Of a stretch of 64,000 bases of DNA, positions 25,001 to 40,000 are shown piece by piece. Below the pieces are notes generated by a model. It was not told the DNA's origin, did no database searches, and saw only the letters and a list, made by a program, of their open reading frames with translations. Numbering within the stretch: the first letter of the stretch is position 1; every line of letters starts with the position of its first letter. Made by a program: the position numbers and the translations under genes. Origin of the DNA: Haliclystus octoradiatus (Eukaryota > Cnidaria > Staurozoa > Stauromedusae > Haliclystidae); NCBI GenBank assembly GCA_916610825.1, contig OU744446.1, positions 30,270,445-30,334,444 on the forward strand. The letters run 5' to 3'.

Positions 25001-28000
25001 GAAGTTTCAATGGAATGAAGTGACCATGTAATTAAAATACGAAGTGTAGTTTTATGTTGAAGTAATAACTTGAATCTATCACAGGTTGCTATTTCTTCAT
25101 TGGCAATATTACCCAAAACAAATGATGTTAGGTAAGTTACTGCAATGTAACCTTATGTGCAACCTTGTGACAACCTGACACTCATGACACTAATAAGAGC
25201 GTTCACAATAGGGGATTCCCACCAAAACAATATTGACAGTTTTTCCTCATAAATCTATTCAAGTATCCTTAAAGGTAATGTACAGTATCCAACATATTTT
25301 GAAAAAATATGAAGAAATAAGTGCATGTATGTAATTAATGATTGAAAATCATCAACAAATTACGCGGAAAATCGTCTTATTTGGCGTGACATTATTGTGA
25401 CAACAATATTGACTGCCTCAGGCGAACCGCTTGGTCTGAACGGTTCTTACCATATTTTGTTAGATAATCTGTGTGTGCTATTATGGCTCAACCCGCGAGA
25501 AAAACAGCAATTGGAAGCATTGTTTTGCTCCTGGATGTATCAGCACAGATACAAGAGTACAGATATACATCGTAGAGACAAAGATAATTACATTGTTTAA
25601 AGTTTCCAGAACTGTGGTGACCGAAGAAGGAAACAATAACATTTCATCGCTCATCTGTGATCATTTCAATGCAATTATATGATTCAACAGATTTTAATAA
25701 ATTTTATCAATATATTATTAATCATTGCGATTCCAGGGGTTGTGTGGGAGTTGACAACATGTTATTAAATAATAAAAACTCTCTTTAAAAATGTTAAAAA
25801 GAATGAGTTGGGAGTTCCAAAGTTGACTTACCTGTGAATTGTCCCTCATATCAGTATCAGAGGTGTTCTTGTGAGACACTGCATACAGAAGTCCAGAATT
25901 GTTATCACTCTGGTCATATTTCGTGATATTTCCTATTTTGTTTGTATATCACAGTTTATCAAAGAGCCATTATAGTCTTTCTTGGAGTCCAGTTAAACAG
26001 GTAAATACCACACATCAGTGTTACATTGTGTAGTCAAATGTAAAATATATTTTATTAGTCATATGTTTCTCTAACACTTCTCTTTCTGCTTCCAGTAATA
26101 CTCTCGCGCGAGCAACTAATGTCTCGTTAGTCGCATGATGTAAATGCCTCAATTGCATTGAGATAGTTTCGGGTAGTCCAACCACGAAATCTACACTCGG
26201 TGATTTGCTTTCTGATAGATTGCATAATCTTTTAATATCGCTGTAATATGTAGTCAAATGTAAAATATAGTGTATTAGTCATATGTTTCTTAATTACTAT
26301 ATAAGGATAGACGATATTGTAATTAAAAAACATAGGACTAATAAACTATATTTTACATTTGACTACACATTGAAGTATCAAATATCATAGGTAATTCACA
26401 TATATGCCTATTCTAATCTTTTTATTTTCCTGCAGATTCTTGCTATCCCAACTGAAAAATCAATCCAGGTAATTAATGAATAGCGGATTTTTCTTGGAGC
26501 AATCCGTTTCCTTTAGAGACTATTCCACACACCATCATTTATTTATAATGCTCAGATAGAACCAATGTTCCTATGACATTTGAGGTCATAGGAACAACAG
26601 ACTATCAAATTTAAAGTTGTGCTGCTCTACCGTCTCAGCTAATCCTGTCAAATATGAAAGTTTATGGGTCTACGTTGAATGATTACTGGTAGTAATAATC
26701 AGGTTACACAGATATCAATTTGGTGGGATATTTGAGGGATATTCAGGATCCAACAAAAGGTTCAGCCTTCTGGGATCCTAGAGGCATTTCAGCATTTTCT
26801 TCTGAATTATTTTGTTGAAATTTGACCAATAAATCATAAAAATATCAATTTTCTTCTGAAGACAGACTTTGCTTTAACCTTCCGGAATCAAGGATCCCAG
26901 GATTCCTACTTTTATTGGGTCCTGGAAATATTGAGCGAGTATGGCTATACTGTGAGTTATGAGATTGGATTTGATGGCCATCAAAATTTTTCATTAGATT
27001 TTTCTGTGATTCAGAAACTCACAATTCATATCAATGTCAATTTCTGAATAAAAATTGATGTCCCATGCCATCAATGTAAGGAGACATTTGTCAAGATACA
27101 CTATAAATAGTTCAGGGTTCCCTTTTATACCCTGACAAGTGAGAACATAAAACGTTTCAGATATTTTATTGTTATATAGAGCCTTTGATATCCAATCGTA
27201 ATCAATGATTGAATGTATTATTGTCGAAATAGATTGTTGGATCAGATTCATGGAAAGTTGATTATGTCCTTGAAAGCAATGACATGCAAGATGTAAGTAT
27301 CTCAGTATTCGATTGTTATAGGGTTGGCACGGAGGAGACAAAAACATGCAAGAAACTTTACATAATTTAAACTCATCCAAAACACTGAGGCTTGCCATTC
27401 ATTGCTTGATTCGGTGGTTGCTATGAAGCTGCAACCAGCTTTGCTAAATAGATGTTGTCGCCACGAAGGGCAGACATGAAGAGACTTAATACATTACAAG
27501 GTATACGTGATTACAAATGGGAGCTTTACAGTTAACAAAGGAAATACATTATGTAAGACATTACAGTCAAACCTGTTATAAAGTCACCTCTATAGAGCAG
27601 CCGCCTGTCTATAGTGGTCACTCTTGCAATGTCTAAAATAGGCCTAGTATTTCTATTGAATCAAACCTGTATATAAACGCCACCTGTATATAGCGGTCCA
27701 TAAAGAGACCTCTTGTAGCTGGCCGTTATATACAGGATTCACTAACTGTAGACATAAAACAGTCCACTACCGTTACTAACCACGAATTACGAATTATCAC
27801 TGTGTGATTTTTGTTTAGATATATTGCGTATTGTCCCTTGCTGTGATCATAGCTGTGATGTAATTTATGATGTAATGTAAACTTATAAAGTCTGCCAGCT
27901 GACTGTGGTATCACAGGTCAGCGGTGATCAGAGCTATGTAAGCAGAGTTTTGTGAAAAGACTCGCGTTCAGAGTTCTTCCAGGGACCAGTGCTATGAGAA

Positions 28001-31000
28001 TTATTTAAATCAATTACTTTGCCGTACATGTCTCCCTCACATCGACCATAGTCTTATAATCACAATACATGACTAAGTATCACACATCATCGCTTGCACT
28101 CAGACAATCACATATGACATCACATATTTAATGCATCATAATAATAACAATTCAAAGCCAGCTATGAGATGTAGGTAAAGTGACCACTATATGCAGGTGA
28201 CCTTTATATACAGGGCTGTTTCAATGGAAAATACTAAATGATGAGAAAACTTAATTTGCTATCCAATAACTGTTTTAGTCAATTGATGTCTAACTGGTCA
28301 TTTTGTAGTAGATAATTGTAAGATGAATTTTAATGTATTTTAATCATGATTCTAATGCATCAAAAACGCAATCATCTGTTGTGTCTTACGCCAACGGTAA
28401 GAAACACTAATAACGGTGAATCAAGGAGCGTTCAATACAGCTTTAGAATTGACCGCTGTTCGGCCAATCGAATTGCTCGATTTTCATACTGATGTGTTAT
28501 TAAATGACTAATAATTATTAATATATTTTTCATTTTCTTTAAAAGTTTTCTATTGTGTGTTGGTCTAAATGTGGTAAATTCATAGTTGCTGCAAGTAATG
28601 AATGTTCAATATCAATTTGGGATGTTGAAAACAAAAGTCTCCTTGCAAGGTTTGTCTTCTCTAATGTCATCATCATGTCATTCAGCCTTGTTTCTCAGTT
28701 CTTGTCTATTAGTAATCTCTATGAAACCTGTCTATAACAGCCAGTTATGAGATTATTGACCACTGAAAGAGAGATCACCTATCTACGGTGGCTAAATTCA
28801 ATAATAATTAAGATTTGTAACATTACGATGTGACCACTACGAACAGGTGGCTGCTCCATAGGGTGACCTTTATACACAGGTTTATCTGTACTCTGGTCAT
28901 AGATTGAAAAGGTAAAAATGTCAAGTCTATTATTCTGCAAATTTAAATTTGTCAAAATTTCTACAATGATTTCTACAATGGTTCGATAAGGTGAATTATG
29001 TGATTACTCTAATTCCAGAACAACTTTATCTGATCAAGTCAAATTGACGTCATTGTGCTGGAATCATTCAAAGAAAAATGAAATATTGTATGCTGATAAC
29101 GAGGTAGGTTTATGATTTACATTAATTTTATATTTTGTTTTAGTAATATTTGTTATGTCGATATGATATTTATACTATGCTGATCGATCTGTTATTGTAT
29201 TGTTATGAATGGTTTGTTTCCATATCTCTGCATGATTGTTTACATGTTATAGATTAGTCATGCATTGTCAATAGGGGATTCTACAAATATTTTTCAAAGT
29301 AATAATTGATGCTTATCTGATGTATAACAACTGAAAGAATTGATTGGTTAAAGTTTGAAGCCGATCCGATAAAAAGATGACGGGGATAGCAATATTTTAA
29401 AAAGTCTATTTCTGTCGCACGTTTAACATTGTGACATAAATATTCAATTTTGTTTCAAAATATTTGGTAATATTGAATATGCTGAATATTTGTTGAGTAT
29501 GAGCGATCTCAAGTGCTGATAGATGGATCAATTGGATACAATACAATATTTGTTTTTATTTGCAGGGGCAATTCAGCTTGAGTGCAGTTGACATTCCTTG
29601 GGGGGCTGATGAAAAACATGTAAGTTAAATAGTGAGATAGGGAGTGAAGACCTAAAATTCAGTTTGCTTGTGTGTAAATAATACCAATTCCAATGTCCAA
29701 CAAAATTTGAACTCCTTCATCCTTTATAGACAACTTTTAATTCCTTACCCCGACATATGTGGCGACATATGTTGTAATTTAGAAAATCAATGTCCCGTGG
29801 TGCTAATCAACATCTGTGCAAAGGCCAGTTTAGCATACTCGTTGTATCAATGTTGGTAGGTGTTTAAAGGGGTAAAAATAACCAAGCTTCAAACCAGAAA
29901 TATTTTTTCAAAATGGAAGATCTTTCAAATCATATTCTTTTATTTATTACTGCTCTGTTCTCTTTGTAATAGCCCATGCGAACAAATTTACTGAGTTCAT
30001 CAACTGTTCATGCATTTTATGGATTTTATGAACACTAATGAACTGCTTGTGAAATTCTTATAAACAAAATCAATTTATTTTTATTGATTTTCCTTTCGAT
30101 ATCTTTCTAATAATCTCATTAGAGGGGCAAAATTGACCGGTGGGTTCTACACGCCTAGAGTCACGTGCATGTTTGTCATTCACATTGTTTCTGTGCCTGA
30201 AACCATGCTGAAACTTGAAATTTGATCCCATGCTAAACCATGACTGACTTTGATTGTTAAAAACTTAATTCAAGTTGAGCTTGTATCGACTGCCGGTCAA
30301 TGTTGCTAAAGCATTCCATCTATGTTAAAAAAGAATTTTATGCTTGTACTACGTTCTTGACTTTCCACAGGTAGGAGATATGTACACCGCTGCAGACCTC
30401 AATGAATCAGATGATGATCTCCTTGGTAAAGAACTTGAATTATCTGAAGATAGTGGTTTCCAAGAAAAATCAAGTTCAAAAGTTGAAACCAAAGCTCATC
30501 GTATACAAAATTTTGATAATTTTCTTGACAATGAGGCTGATGATGATGACATGGCTGATGATGACGATCCAAATATCTCTCTAGGTAAGATGGATTTCAC
30601 AGCCAACCTAATCCAAACGTCTTTATAATAAGAATCAAGTCCCACTAATAGTATCAACTATGCCACACTTTTGGACACCCTGTGAGTACCATCGTTGTCG
30701 GAAATTAGGAAGCTAGAATCACGAACCAACACCAAAAATGAAAGTGGCATGAATGAACAAACCCCTGGGAAAACCAGTTCAGAAGTTCATGAACAGTTCA
30801 TGAAGATTAGGGCCATTTAACGTTCATGAACTGCTCATGGACTCCTGAACTGTTTTTCATAGAGGACCTTCTGGAATCTTTGCATTTCTTTTCCTTTGGA
30901 TTTTTGTTGAGGTTTGGCTAGACTAAAATTCTTAAAATATCAATTTTCTTCTGAATTTGTTCTACCCTGCCGGGGTCTAGGATCCCTGGATCGCCACTTT

Positions 31001-34000
31001 TGTTGGACCTTGCTCTGAGTGTAAAGCACAACTAAACTCTAGAGCAGGAATGTTGGATCAGCCTCGTATTTTCAAAGTAGAACATTTATAAATTTTTATA
31101 AAGATTTGGGCATCTACAGTTGTTCTGTTTTAATATAGCTAATAATCAATTGACATACAGTTTCCTATGAGCTATTGATATTTAGCGCATGGGAGGCACG
31201 TAAAGAGAAAATGAGAAAGCTTCAGAAAATTACTCACCGAAATGGCTCGTAATTTTCTGATGCCTTCTCGCTATCTGCTTGCGTGACTGGAATGCGCCAA
31301 ATATCAATAGCTCATAGGAAAGTGTGCGCCAATTGCTTTGTATTATAACTAGCACAACTTTTATAAGCATTTACATGACTTTCTTGTTCATGAAATGTTT
31401 TTGAAAACTCCTGATCAAATTGGAAATTCTGATTCGTGGTATCAAGTTTGAATTGTAAGATCGATTGCGTTCTCGAACCTAGTTTTGCTATGGTAATTTG
31501 GCGCGGCAAACTCTAAACCAATCAGATTGATTGAATAATTTTCGTTATAATACAATTGACAACAGCTCTGAATTTTCTAAGCAACTCTCTAATGCAAGTA
31601 GGCTTCAGTTATACATTATCATATAGCAGCAGACAAGTACATGTTTCTGGCCATTAGCCTTCATCATCATACGGTATATATATTGTTGTGTACCATATTT
31701 TATGTTGTATTTTATCTAGATTTAATCAAAGAGGGACTTCTTCCTTCTTCTCGGCCAAAACTCACAATAAATGATGATGATGATGATGATGTTGACAGTA
31801 ATTTTTCTGCACCTATACAGCAAAAAGTAAGATACATCTAATTTATGTCAAGCTATATCTGACAAATTACTGATTACAATGGATTCATTAAGCTAACAAA
31901 TGTTATTGTTTAATTTGTATTTCACATTAGGCACCTGTTGCAGCTCCTCTTCAGAATTGGATGCAAAAGCCTTTCCAGTCAAGTGCTACACCGCCTCATC
32001 TATTACATCGGTATATGGTAAGCTAACTTTATATCAATCTATGTTTGCCCCAGCATACTTTGGATAAATAAGCAAATAAAAACACGATTTTAGAGCTTGA
32101 TATTCACCATTCTCGGATTTCCTCCTTTTCTATTAGCTCCGAACAAAGTAAACTCTGATATAGCTATTGTTTAACTTGATTTTCAAGGATTTTCCTCTCT
32201 TTTTGCTGAACTCCACTCTCATGCATACATTCCATTGCATTACATGTTATATCTGGCTATGTTGATTACCCACCATATACAACCTCTATCATTTTATTAT
32301 CCTACCTCACTTGGTGGTCCAGTTTTTACATGCACCATATATCAGGAATATTAAGCAAGTTTGACAATATAATGCCTACAAATTCTGATAATAACGATAA
32401 CAATTTATTATATTGCAATTGTTTTAGGTATGGAATTCTACTGGAATAATAAAATGTCATGCAGAAGATGACTTCTCCACAATTGATATTGAGTTTCATG
32501 ATACATCAACACATCATTCTTTGCATGTCAGTAATTCATTAAATCACACAATGGCAGCGTTATCAACTACAGCAGCTGTGTTGGCTTGTGAGGGGGACAA
32601 TGAATCACCAAGGTACATATACATATGTTATTTTAAGTCACAAAAAGGCTGCCGAGGGACACATTCTGATCCTCATTTTTCGTGATCAAGAACTGACCCC
32701 AGTCCAAAAAGTGTGGTTTCGGATAAATAATTTGAAAAGTCAAACCTAGTCTTTTAGATGCATCACATATCCTCATGAACATTGAACATTTCATGAAAGT
32801 TATGGTAAAATTTAGGCAATTTCACATCAATGAACCGGTTCATGAATTTTTTCACAAGGGACGCCTGTGGAAAAATGATCCGAGTTCACGAACGTTAAAT
32901 GGGTCCGATTTCTGCAGATTCAAAGGTGGGATGAATAGATGATTCTGAGGTGAGTTTCACACAAGAAGATAATCAGGCGATTTATCAAGTCTAATGTGCG
33001 TCATCTTCATCTTTTAATGTTCAAATTCAAACTTTCAAAAAAAATTAACCTTGATTTCCTCATACATGGTATGGAGTAGGTAAGTTATGGCTATACGGGG
33101 TAGCTCTTACAAAAAACAGTCAAAACTTAGAATTAAAAACGTGTACAAAATTTAGCTTTAGAAGCTAATTGATCCCAGGTTATGTTTAAATGCAGTAAGA
33201 GAAGACAAACATACAATGAACCAAGGTAATTGGTTCCAATTATTTAATGTTGTTGAATGTAATTCAGACGATATTAAATTTGGATGCACCGGGGGATGCA
33301 CTAAGAAATCTCAGGTGATTGACAAGACATGTACTCATTGTAATGGTCTGGGAATAGATATCAATTAGGTCACACGATCACATCTTCAACTGGGCATGTC
33401 GAAAGCTCAGAGATGTTCTTGTGCAATCATTGCATATCATCATATTGTTCTGACCTCAGCGTCAAGCATATCTTGTGCAATCATTGCATATCATCATATT
33501 GTTCTGACCTCAGCGTCAAGCATATCTTGTGCAATCATTGCATATCATCATATTGTTCTGACCTCAGCGTCAAGCATATCTTGTGCAATCATTGCATATC
33601 ATCATATTGTTCTGACCTCAGCGTCAAGCATATCTTGTGCAATCATTGCATATCATCATATTGTTCTGACCTCAGCGTCAAGCATATCTTGTGCAATCAT
33701 TTGCATGTCATCGTGTGGCTCGTCCTCAGCGTCAGTCAAATTGTCTCTCTGGTCAGCCACGTCTGCACCAATTCATCAATATTTTCGAGATAGTCATCTC
33801 AGAATCTCTCGCATATTCACATGCGTCATACTCACACAGTAACGTTGTTGCTATTCCTGACATCTTGATGTCGGTGACCGCTTGCTTACAAGCTAAAACA
33901 ATAGTTCATACAATCTGTTCAACTGTAACACTAATATCAATCTCAATCATGAACTGGAAGAAGGTGGGGATTTCTTTCCCCATCCTCCTCCCATTACCCA

Positions 34001-37000
34001 AGTATTAAGGTGAAGAGGTTAGTATATTAGATTCCACTGTATTATCAGTGTGACTGGTGTCTGATGGTGGAGACAGGCCTCTCTCCAGCCAGCTTGTGTC
34101 CACAATGACCGTATCCCACCATCCACGCACCTAGGCCAAATTCTAGATATCTTAGGCAGTTAAGTTTAACAACGCGAAATGAGAAAATTAAGACCGTGCA
34201 TATTGATAGTGAAAGCAAAGTGATTTAATTAAGGCTCATATTATATTTCATTATCTTTCAAATTAGAAAAAACCTCATTCATTAAATTTGAAACTTATGT
34301 CTTTTGTCTCTTGTATAGTCAACTAGTTTGTATGCATTTTGGTTCATGGGATACAACTAAGGAATGGACTGTTTCTATGCCAAAAGATGAACATATTAAG
34401 GTTAGAAAATTGATATCCAATGATTATCTAAATAATAATTGGGACAGTATCGCAATGTCGAAGGCACCCGTACCACTCTTCTATTTCTATTAGAATGGAT
34501 CTTTTCGCTAACAGATTAATGATAAACGATGATACAGAATCCATCTAGAGAGTCCTTCTTGCAAAAACAGATAAAGTTTACAATACTGTAAATAATCACA
34601 TTTTCTGCTCATTGAATTCCTAGTACAGTGAAACCTGTATATAACGGCCAGCCAAGAGAGGTAGATAAAATGACCACTATAGACAGGTGGCCTTTATATA
34701 CAGGTTTGATTCAATAGAAAATACTGTTTTAGACATTGAAAGAGTGACCACTATAGACAGGTGGCCGCTGTATAGAGGTGACCGTTATAACAGGTTTGAC
34801 TGTACCATAGCCTACTTACGTGCACTACAAATTTTGAAAATCTGAAAACATACTGAAAACATACTGAAGAGTCTACTGGATCGGACACTTTTCATGATCA
34901 GTAGCTTTCAAGTTTCAAGATGCGTTTCAGTAGCTTTCAGTAGAATGAGAAGAATCTAAATTTAAGTTTCTGGTGAATTTCATTATGGTTTCAGCAGCCA
35001 ATCCCATTTCAATGTGTTTTCAGTACGAGTAGCGATTCAGTAAAAGGAATGCTTGCTAGGATGTAATCTTACAAAGAATTACAAACTTCTGTGAGAACAG
35101 ACAACTATTTTATAATCTTATAGGACCTTGTTGCAAATTCATGTTTGTTTATGTTCAATAGACATTTGCCATGTTTCTACTTCAATTAACAGAGTCACCA
35201 TACCAATATTCTGTGTTATTTTGTTCCTAGTGTGTTGCAGTGAATGATACACATATTGCTGTTGCTACTGATGCGGAATTCATTCGGATATTTAGTAGCA
35301 CTGGAATACAATTGCAAATGTTCTCAATACCAGGTCCGGTTGTTACTATGGCAATGAGTCCCATGGAATTAATATTAACATATCATATTGGAATGGGTGA
35401 GTTTAGATTTCAAAATAACCTAATTTACACCATTAGTGATACCATAATGTGGTTGTAATGTAAAAACTCATTATCTATACTTGTAATTGTGCGGTAATTG
35501 ATGTTTTAATCCGTGCTAAAAATTACCTGGCTGATAAAATGTCCATATCAGAAACTCTGTCTATGCCGGATTAGCTAGATAGGGGTATAAGATATAAATC
35601 CTTAAATCAAGACAAGCAAAGATTTTATCAAATAAAAAAAATTATTACATGACATCTCGGTCCTTTGAAACTATTTACATTCAAAAAATAGCAAATTCAA
35701 TCTAAATGGTATAGAGAAATGATTCTGAATTGAGAATTGTTCTGATCCTTTATGCAATGATCTGGATCCGATATGGACCCCAACATTATGATCCAATAAT
35801 CGATAATAATACTAATATCACAGATGATAAGTTGTAGGATCAATTTTCTTCTGACTTTGCTCTAGCCTTCCGGAATCTAGGATTCTTACTTTTGAAGGAC
35901 CCTGGGCAAATGCAATTATCTCTTGGTAGATTCTTTGGATTCTGTAGTTCCAAAAACTCAACAAATGGTATCTTGTATTGTGCTACTCATATCCTGTTTC
36001 AACTCTAGGTCTACCGAAATCACAAAGTCTTGGTATGCAATTGTATGGTATAAAAAGAAAAATTAAAATGCTAAAAGAACAAAATTTACCATTGAAATTA
36101 GAGACAACACTTGCATGGCTCGGGTAACTTCAATTTTCAATCTTAGTTTATGATTGTGTTTAATTATGTAATGTAAAAAAATACATTTTTTGGTATATGT
36201 ATGATGTTGTAGTAAAAAAAAATTGGCTCGACGCAAGGGAGACAGAAACAATGCACTCGTTACACAATATACGTTTACTGAATCTTCAACGAGAACCAAA
36301 AGCAAGAGGTGCAATTACAAACATGTGGTACAACTTATACAATAATCTACGCATGACAAACAATACCGCTGACACTATAACCTAATTACCCAATTAAAAT
36401 ACACCATTTACAATCACATGATAAACAATCAATTAGCAACAACTTTTACATCAATAAATCACAGTAAGACCTACAACACAAGACGATATAAATATAATAA
36501 TACATACATAATATCAAGACAACATTCCCATAACATGCACAAACACATCTTTCTATACATTCCACCCAGCAAAAGAAATACAAATTTATACAACAACAAT
36601 TAATCTATGAATTTAACAATAATTCAAGGCATTCTATCAAAAACAAGCACTTTAAACAAAATAAATGTCAATTCAAAGTATCATAACGTCAGTAATGTCA
36701 CTAATCAATTGACATAAACTCGTGAACACACAATTCTACCATAAAAGATGATAATAATGATAAAAGTTTTAAATAAAACGTTCAATAATTACCATTAACT
36801 CAATCCAATCTTCATTTTTCACCAGCATTCACAGACAATCAAATAATTATACGATATAACTTTAAAACAGCCATATGTAATTGCTACGCAAATTCTTTCA
36901 ACATTTCAATCTTTAATCCAATGTAAACAAATCTTCAATCCAATATAAACAATAATATTTATAAAGCAGCCACGCAAACATTACAGCACCTCTCCTGGTT

Positions 37001-40000
37001 GGCAAACCAATCTGCCCATTCTTCAGACGGCAAAACAGTAGCGACTCTCCTTCAGTAGTATTTATTAAAAAAATGTGGCATTTCAATTTCATATCAATAA
37101 TTATCATTTCTAAACATTTTTAAAAAGGACTTGAACAATTTCTTAAACACATCAATTTGAACAATGTATATTATGAAACAAGGTTGTCCCCCTTGTATCT
37201 TACGTTTGACAATTGGCCCGTTAGCCATTCAATGTAGAAAATAATAATAGCAAAGTTTATTTTCGACTTGGAAATTTGTTTTTTGTGCATTTTCATTGAA
37301 AGGGCCACGTTCTGATTCAAATATAACCAGAGATAAACAAGAATCTGTATTACAGCAAAACTCCATTTGATTTTACATATAAGAGAAATTTCAGACTTTG
37401 TCACTCAACATCACAGAAAATTTTTGTTTTAATACATTATTGTGAAACTTGAACCATAAAACATTTTTTCAAATTATAAATTTGTTTTCATTAATAATTG
37501 CCTTTGTGATTTTTAAGTTAACTTATTGTTTTGAGATTCATTTTTTGATCACTTGGATGCTCATGATTTTCATTAGAAGATGAAAGGCAGAGAAATGGTT
37601 GTTTTTTATGTAATCCTTTTTATCTCTATTCAAACAGACCTACTTTCTTTGTTTGTGGTTTGGTTTAAAAACATTTCTTATTTTGAACTCACAAATATAC
37701 TTGTTGCTCAGGTGGTCATCTTAAAAGCTGAATTTTGAAAAGCTGAGTCCATAAAATGCTCTAAACATTGTGACTATGCTCTCTAAGTTTCCTTGAACAT
37801 CCTTTTGTCAATTCTATTCAACTCTCCACTGAATGCCATGACGTGTTCTTGGTTTCACGTCATAACGCTAGATCTAACATAAATTACAAATTTCCTGATT
37901 TTACAAAAGAAAATTATACCCTTGCTAATATTTTCATCCTCAAATGTTCTGTCTTTAGATTCACTGTTGAAGGGTCTCCAATATTTGCTGATTCCCGTGG
38001 CATTGTTCATCTCTATCAAAGACAGAATATCAATATGTGGCTACCAGTGGCTAATTTGAGATCTCAGGTAATTATAATCCTTTATAAGAACTTGAAAAAA
38101 AATTTAAACAGTATGATGCATTGATATATGTAGCAAATATACTGGATTGAGATTAAGGATTTTGTTAGTAACTTTGAACATGATAGGTACTGATTATTAT
38201 TATAGCCACTTTAAACATTGTGTTTTATTTTTTAACATCATTTGTTATTTCTTTATAGCTGAAAAATCGTCTTGATAATTATTGGTTAATTGGTGCCCAT
38301 GAGAACCCTGCTCAATTAAGGTAAGTTAAATACTGATTTAAAATACTGATTCAATGGAATGGAAATGTGGTATTTTACTGTCAAGTTGACCAATATAGGC
38401 AGGTTGTTAAAATCTATGTGACCATTATCTCAGGTTTGATTGTATATAACTTTGTTTTAATTTCTAGATGTGTATTTTGCAAAAATGCTAAATTCCCTCC
38501 AATATTACCACGACCTATACCATGTAATGTTCCATTTTGTATGCCATTGTGCGACTTATCGACAGATAAAGGGAAAATGGAGGTAAGTTACGTAGACCTA
38601 CTGATTGAAAATACACAATGATAAAATTGTATCTAGGGAAAGGATAAACAGCTGTATGCTGTTATTATAGTAGCATGAAGAATTACCTCAGATGACATGT
38701 TTAGAAAATTGATTGATTGATTACATCAAGAACTAAGATATTGCAACTCTTAGGCAATACCAAGGAAGAAAAACCATTGCATCTCTCAATCGGCTTACAA
38801 AGGTTTATTTGCTTGGAATCTCAAAAGCTCAGCTAAAAATAGTAACAATCAAACGCTCACTTTGTAAGTTTATTGTTTCCAAACCTATACCAAATTGATA
38901 ATTTATGAAAAAGGCTTCGCCAAAACATGAATTTCATGGCTTTACATTGCAAATTGGTTTTATCAAATGATCCGTCAAATGTGTTGGTCGTAACTCGGAG
39001 ATGTGAAATATATTTAATTTGATTCATTTTCATTTCATAAAGGTTAGATAACTTTCTACCCTTTTAAGAGTACGTAAAATTGCAGTTTTGAGTTACACTA
39101 TCTTCATTCTAATTCTAATATCTTGATTATATGTGCCAATCAGTTGTTGCAGCCTTTTGAAATCCTATGACTTTTATTTTACCTATAATAATTAACTTCC
39201 AACTGTTGTATAAAATATATATATATGTATCAATTGTTCAATTCAAGGAAAACCTCATCCGCTCTCAAATGCTATCTGAATCTTTATCGCATCAAAGAAA
39301 ACATCACCTACCTGTAGATGATGAACTAGGTGCAGCCAATTCAAAAGAACATCTTCAACTATTAATGAAACTATTTGCTGTAAGTATGTGCTCCATGGCA
39401 GTTGATGATACAATTGGGCTTGTAGATTCAAGATAGGATTAATGGATTAATGGCAAGTTCATTCTACAATCGATCAATTGATCAACACTATTTAAAAAAA
39501 GCTAAATATAATCTCAAATTTTATAGTGAACGATCCTTCTCTTATGTAGCACCGGCCCTTTGGAATGAAGTCACTACTGAGCTAAGAGATTGCACTTCAA
39601 TAGATATTTTTAAATCAAAATTGAAAACATTTTTATTTACGAAAGCTTTTATGTAACTGGACTGCTTCATAGATATATAATAAATTGATAAATGTAAATA
39701 ATAATTTTTAACAATAGAACACAAATTCTTTTAATAAACTGTTTACCGTTTTAATTGTATATATTGTAAAGCGCTGTTAGATATTTTTTTATAGAAATAG
39801 CGCTATATTAAATAAAATATTATTATTATTATTATTTATCAGAATCTTCTTGGTGATAATTTTGGTACAAAATAACAACACAACTAAATTTGCACAACGT
39901 TTCGACTGATTGACTTCAGCCATTCTCAAGTGAATGTTTTTTATTATTAATTAAGATATATATGTACATAAAAATGGTTTCCCCTGGAGGGTAAAGTTAC

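Noticed and set aside
33396-34008. Long plus-strand ORFs, and a CRISPR-like look, over 33421-33713
   Set aside because: The open frames arise from a 54-bp tandem period that is a multiple of three. There are no unique spacers, so it is neither a gene nor a CRISPR array.
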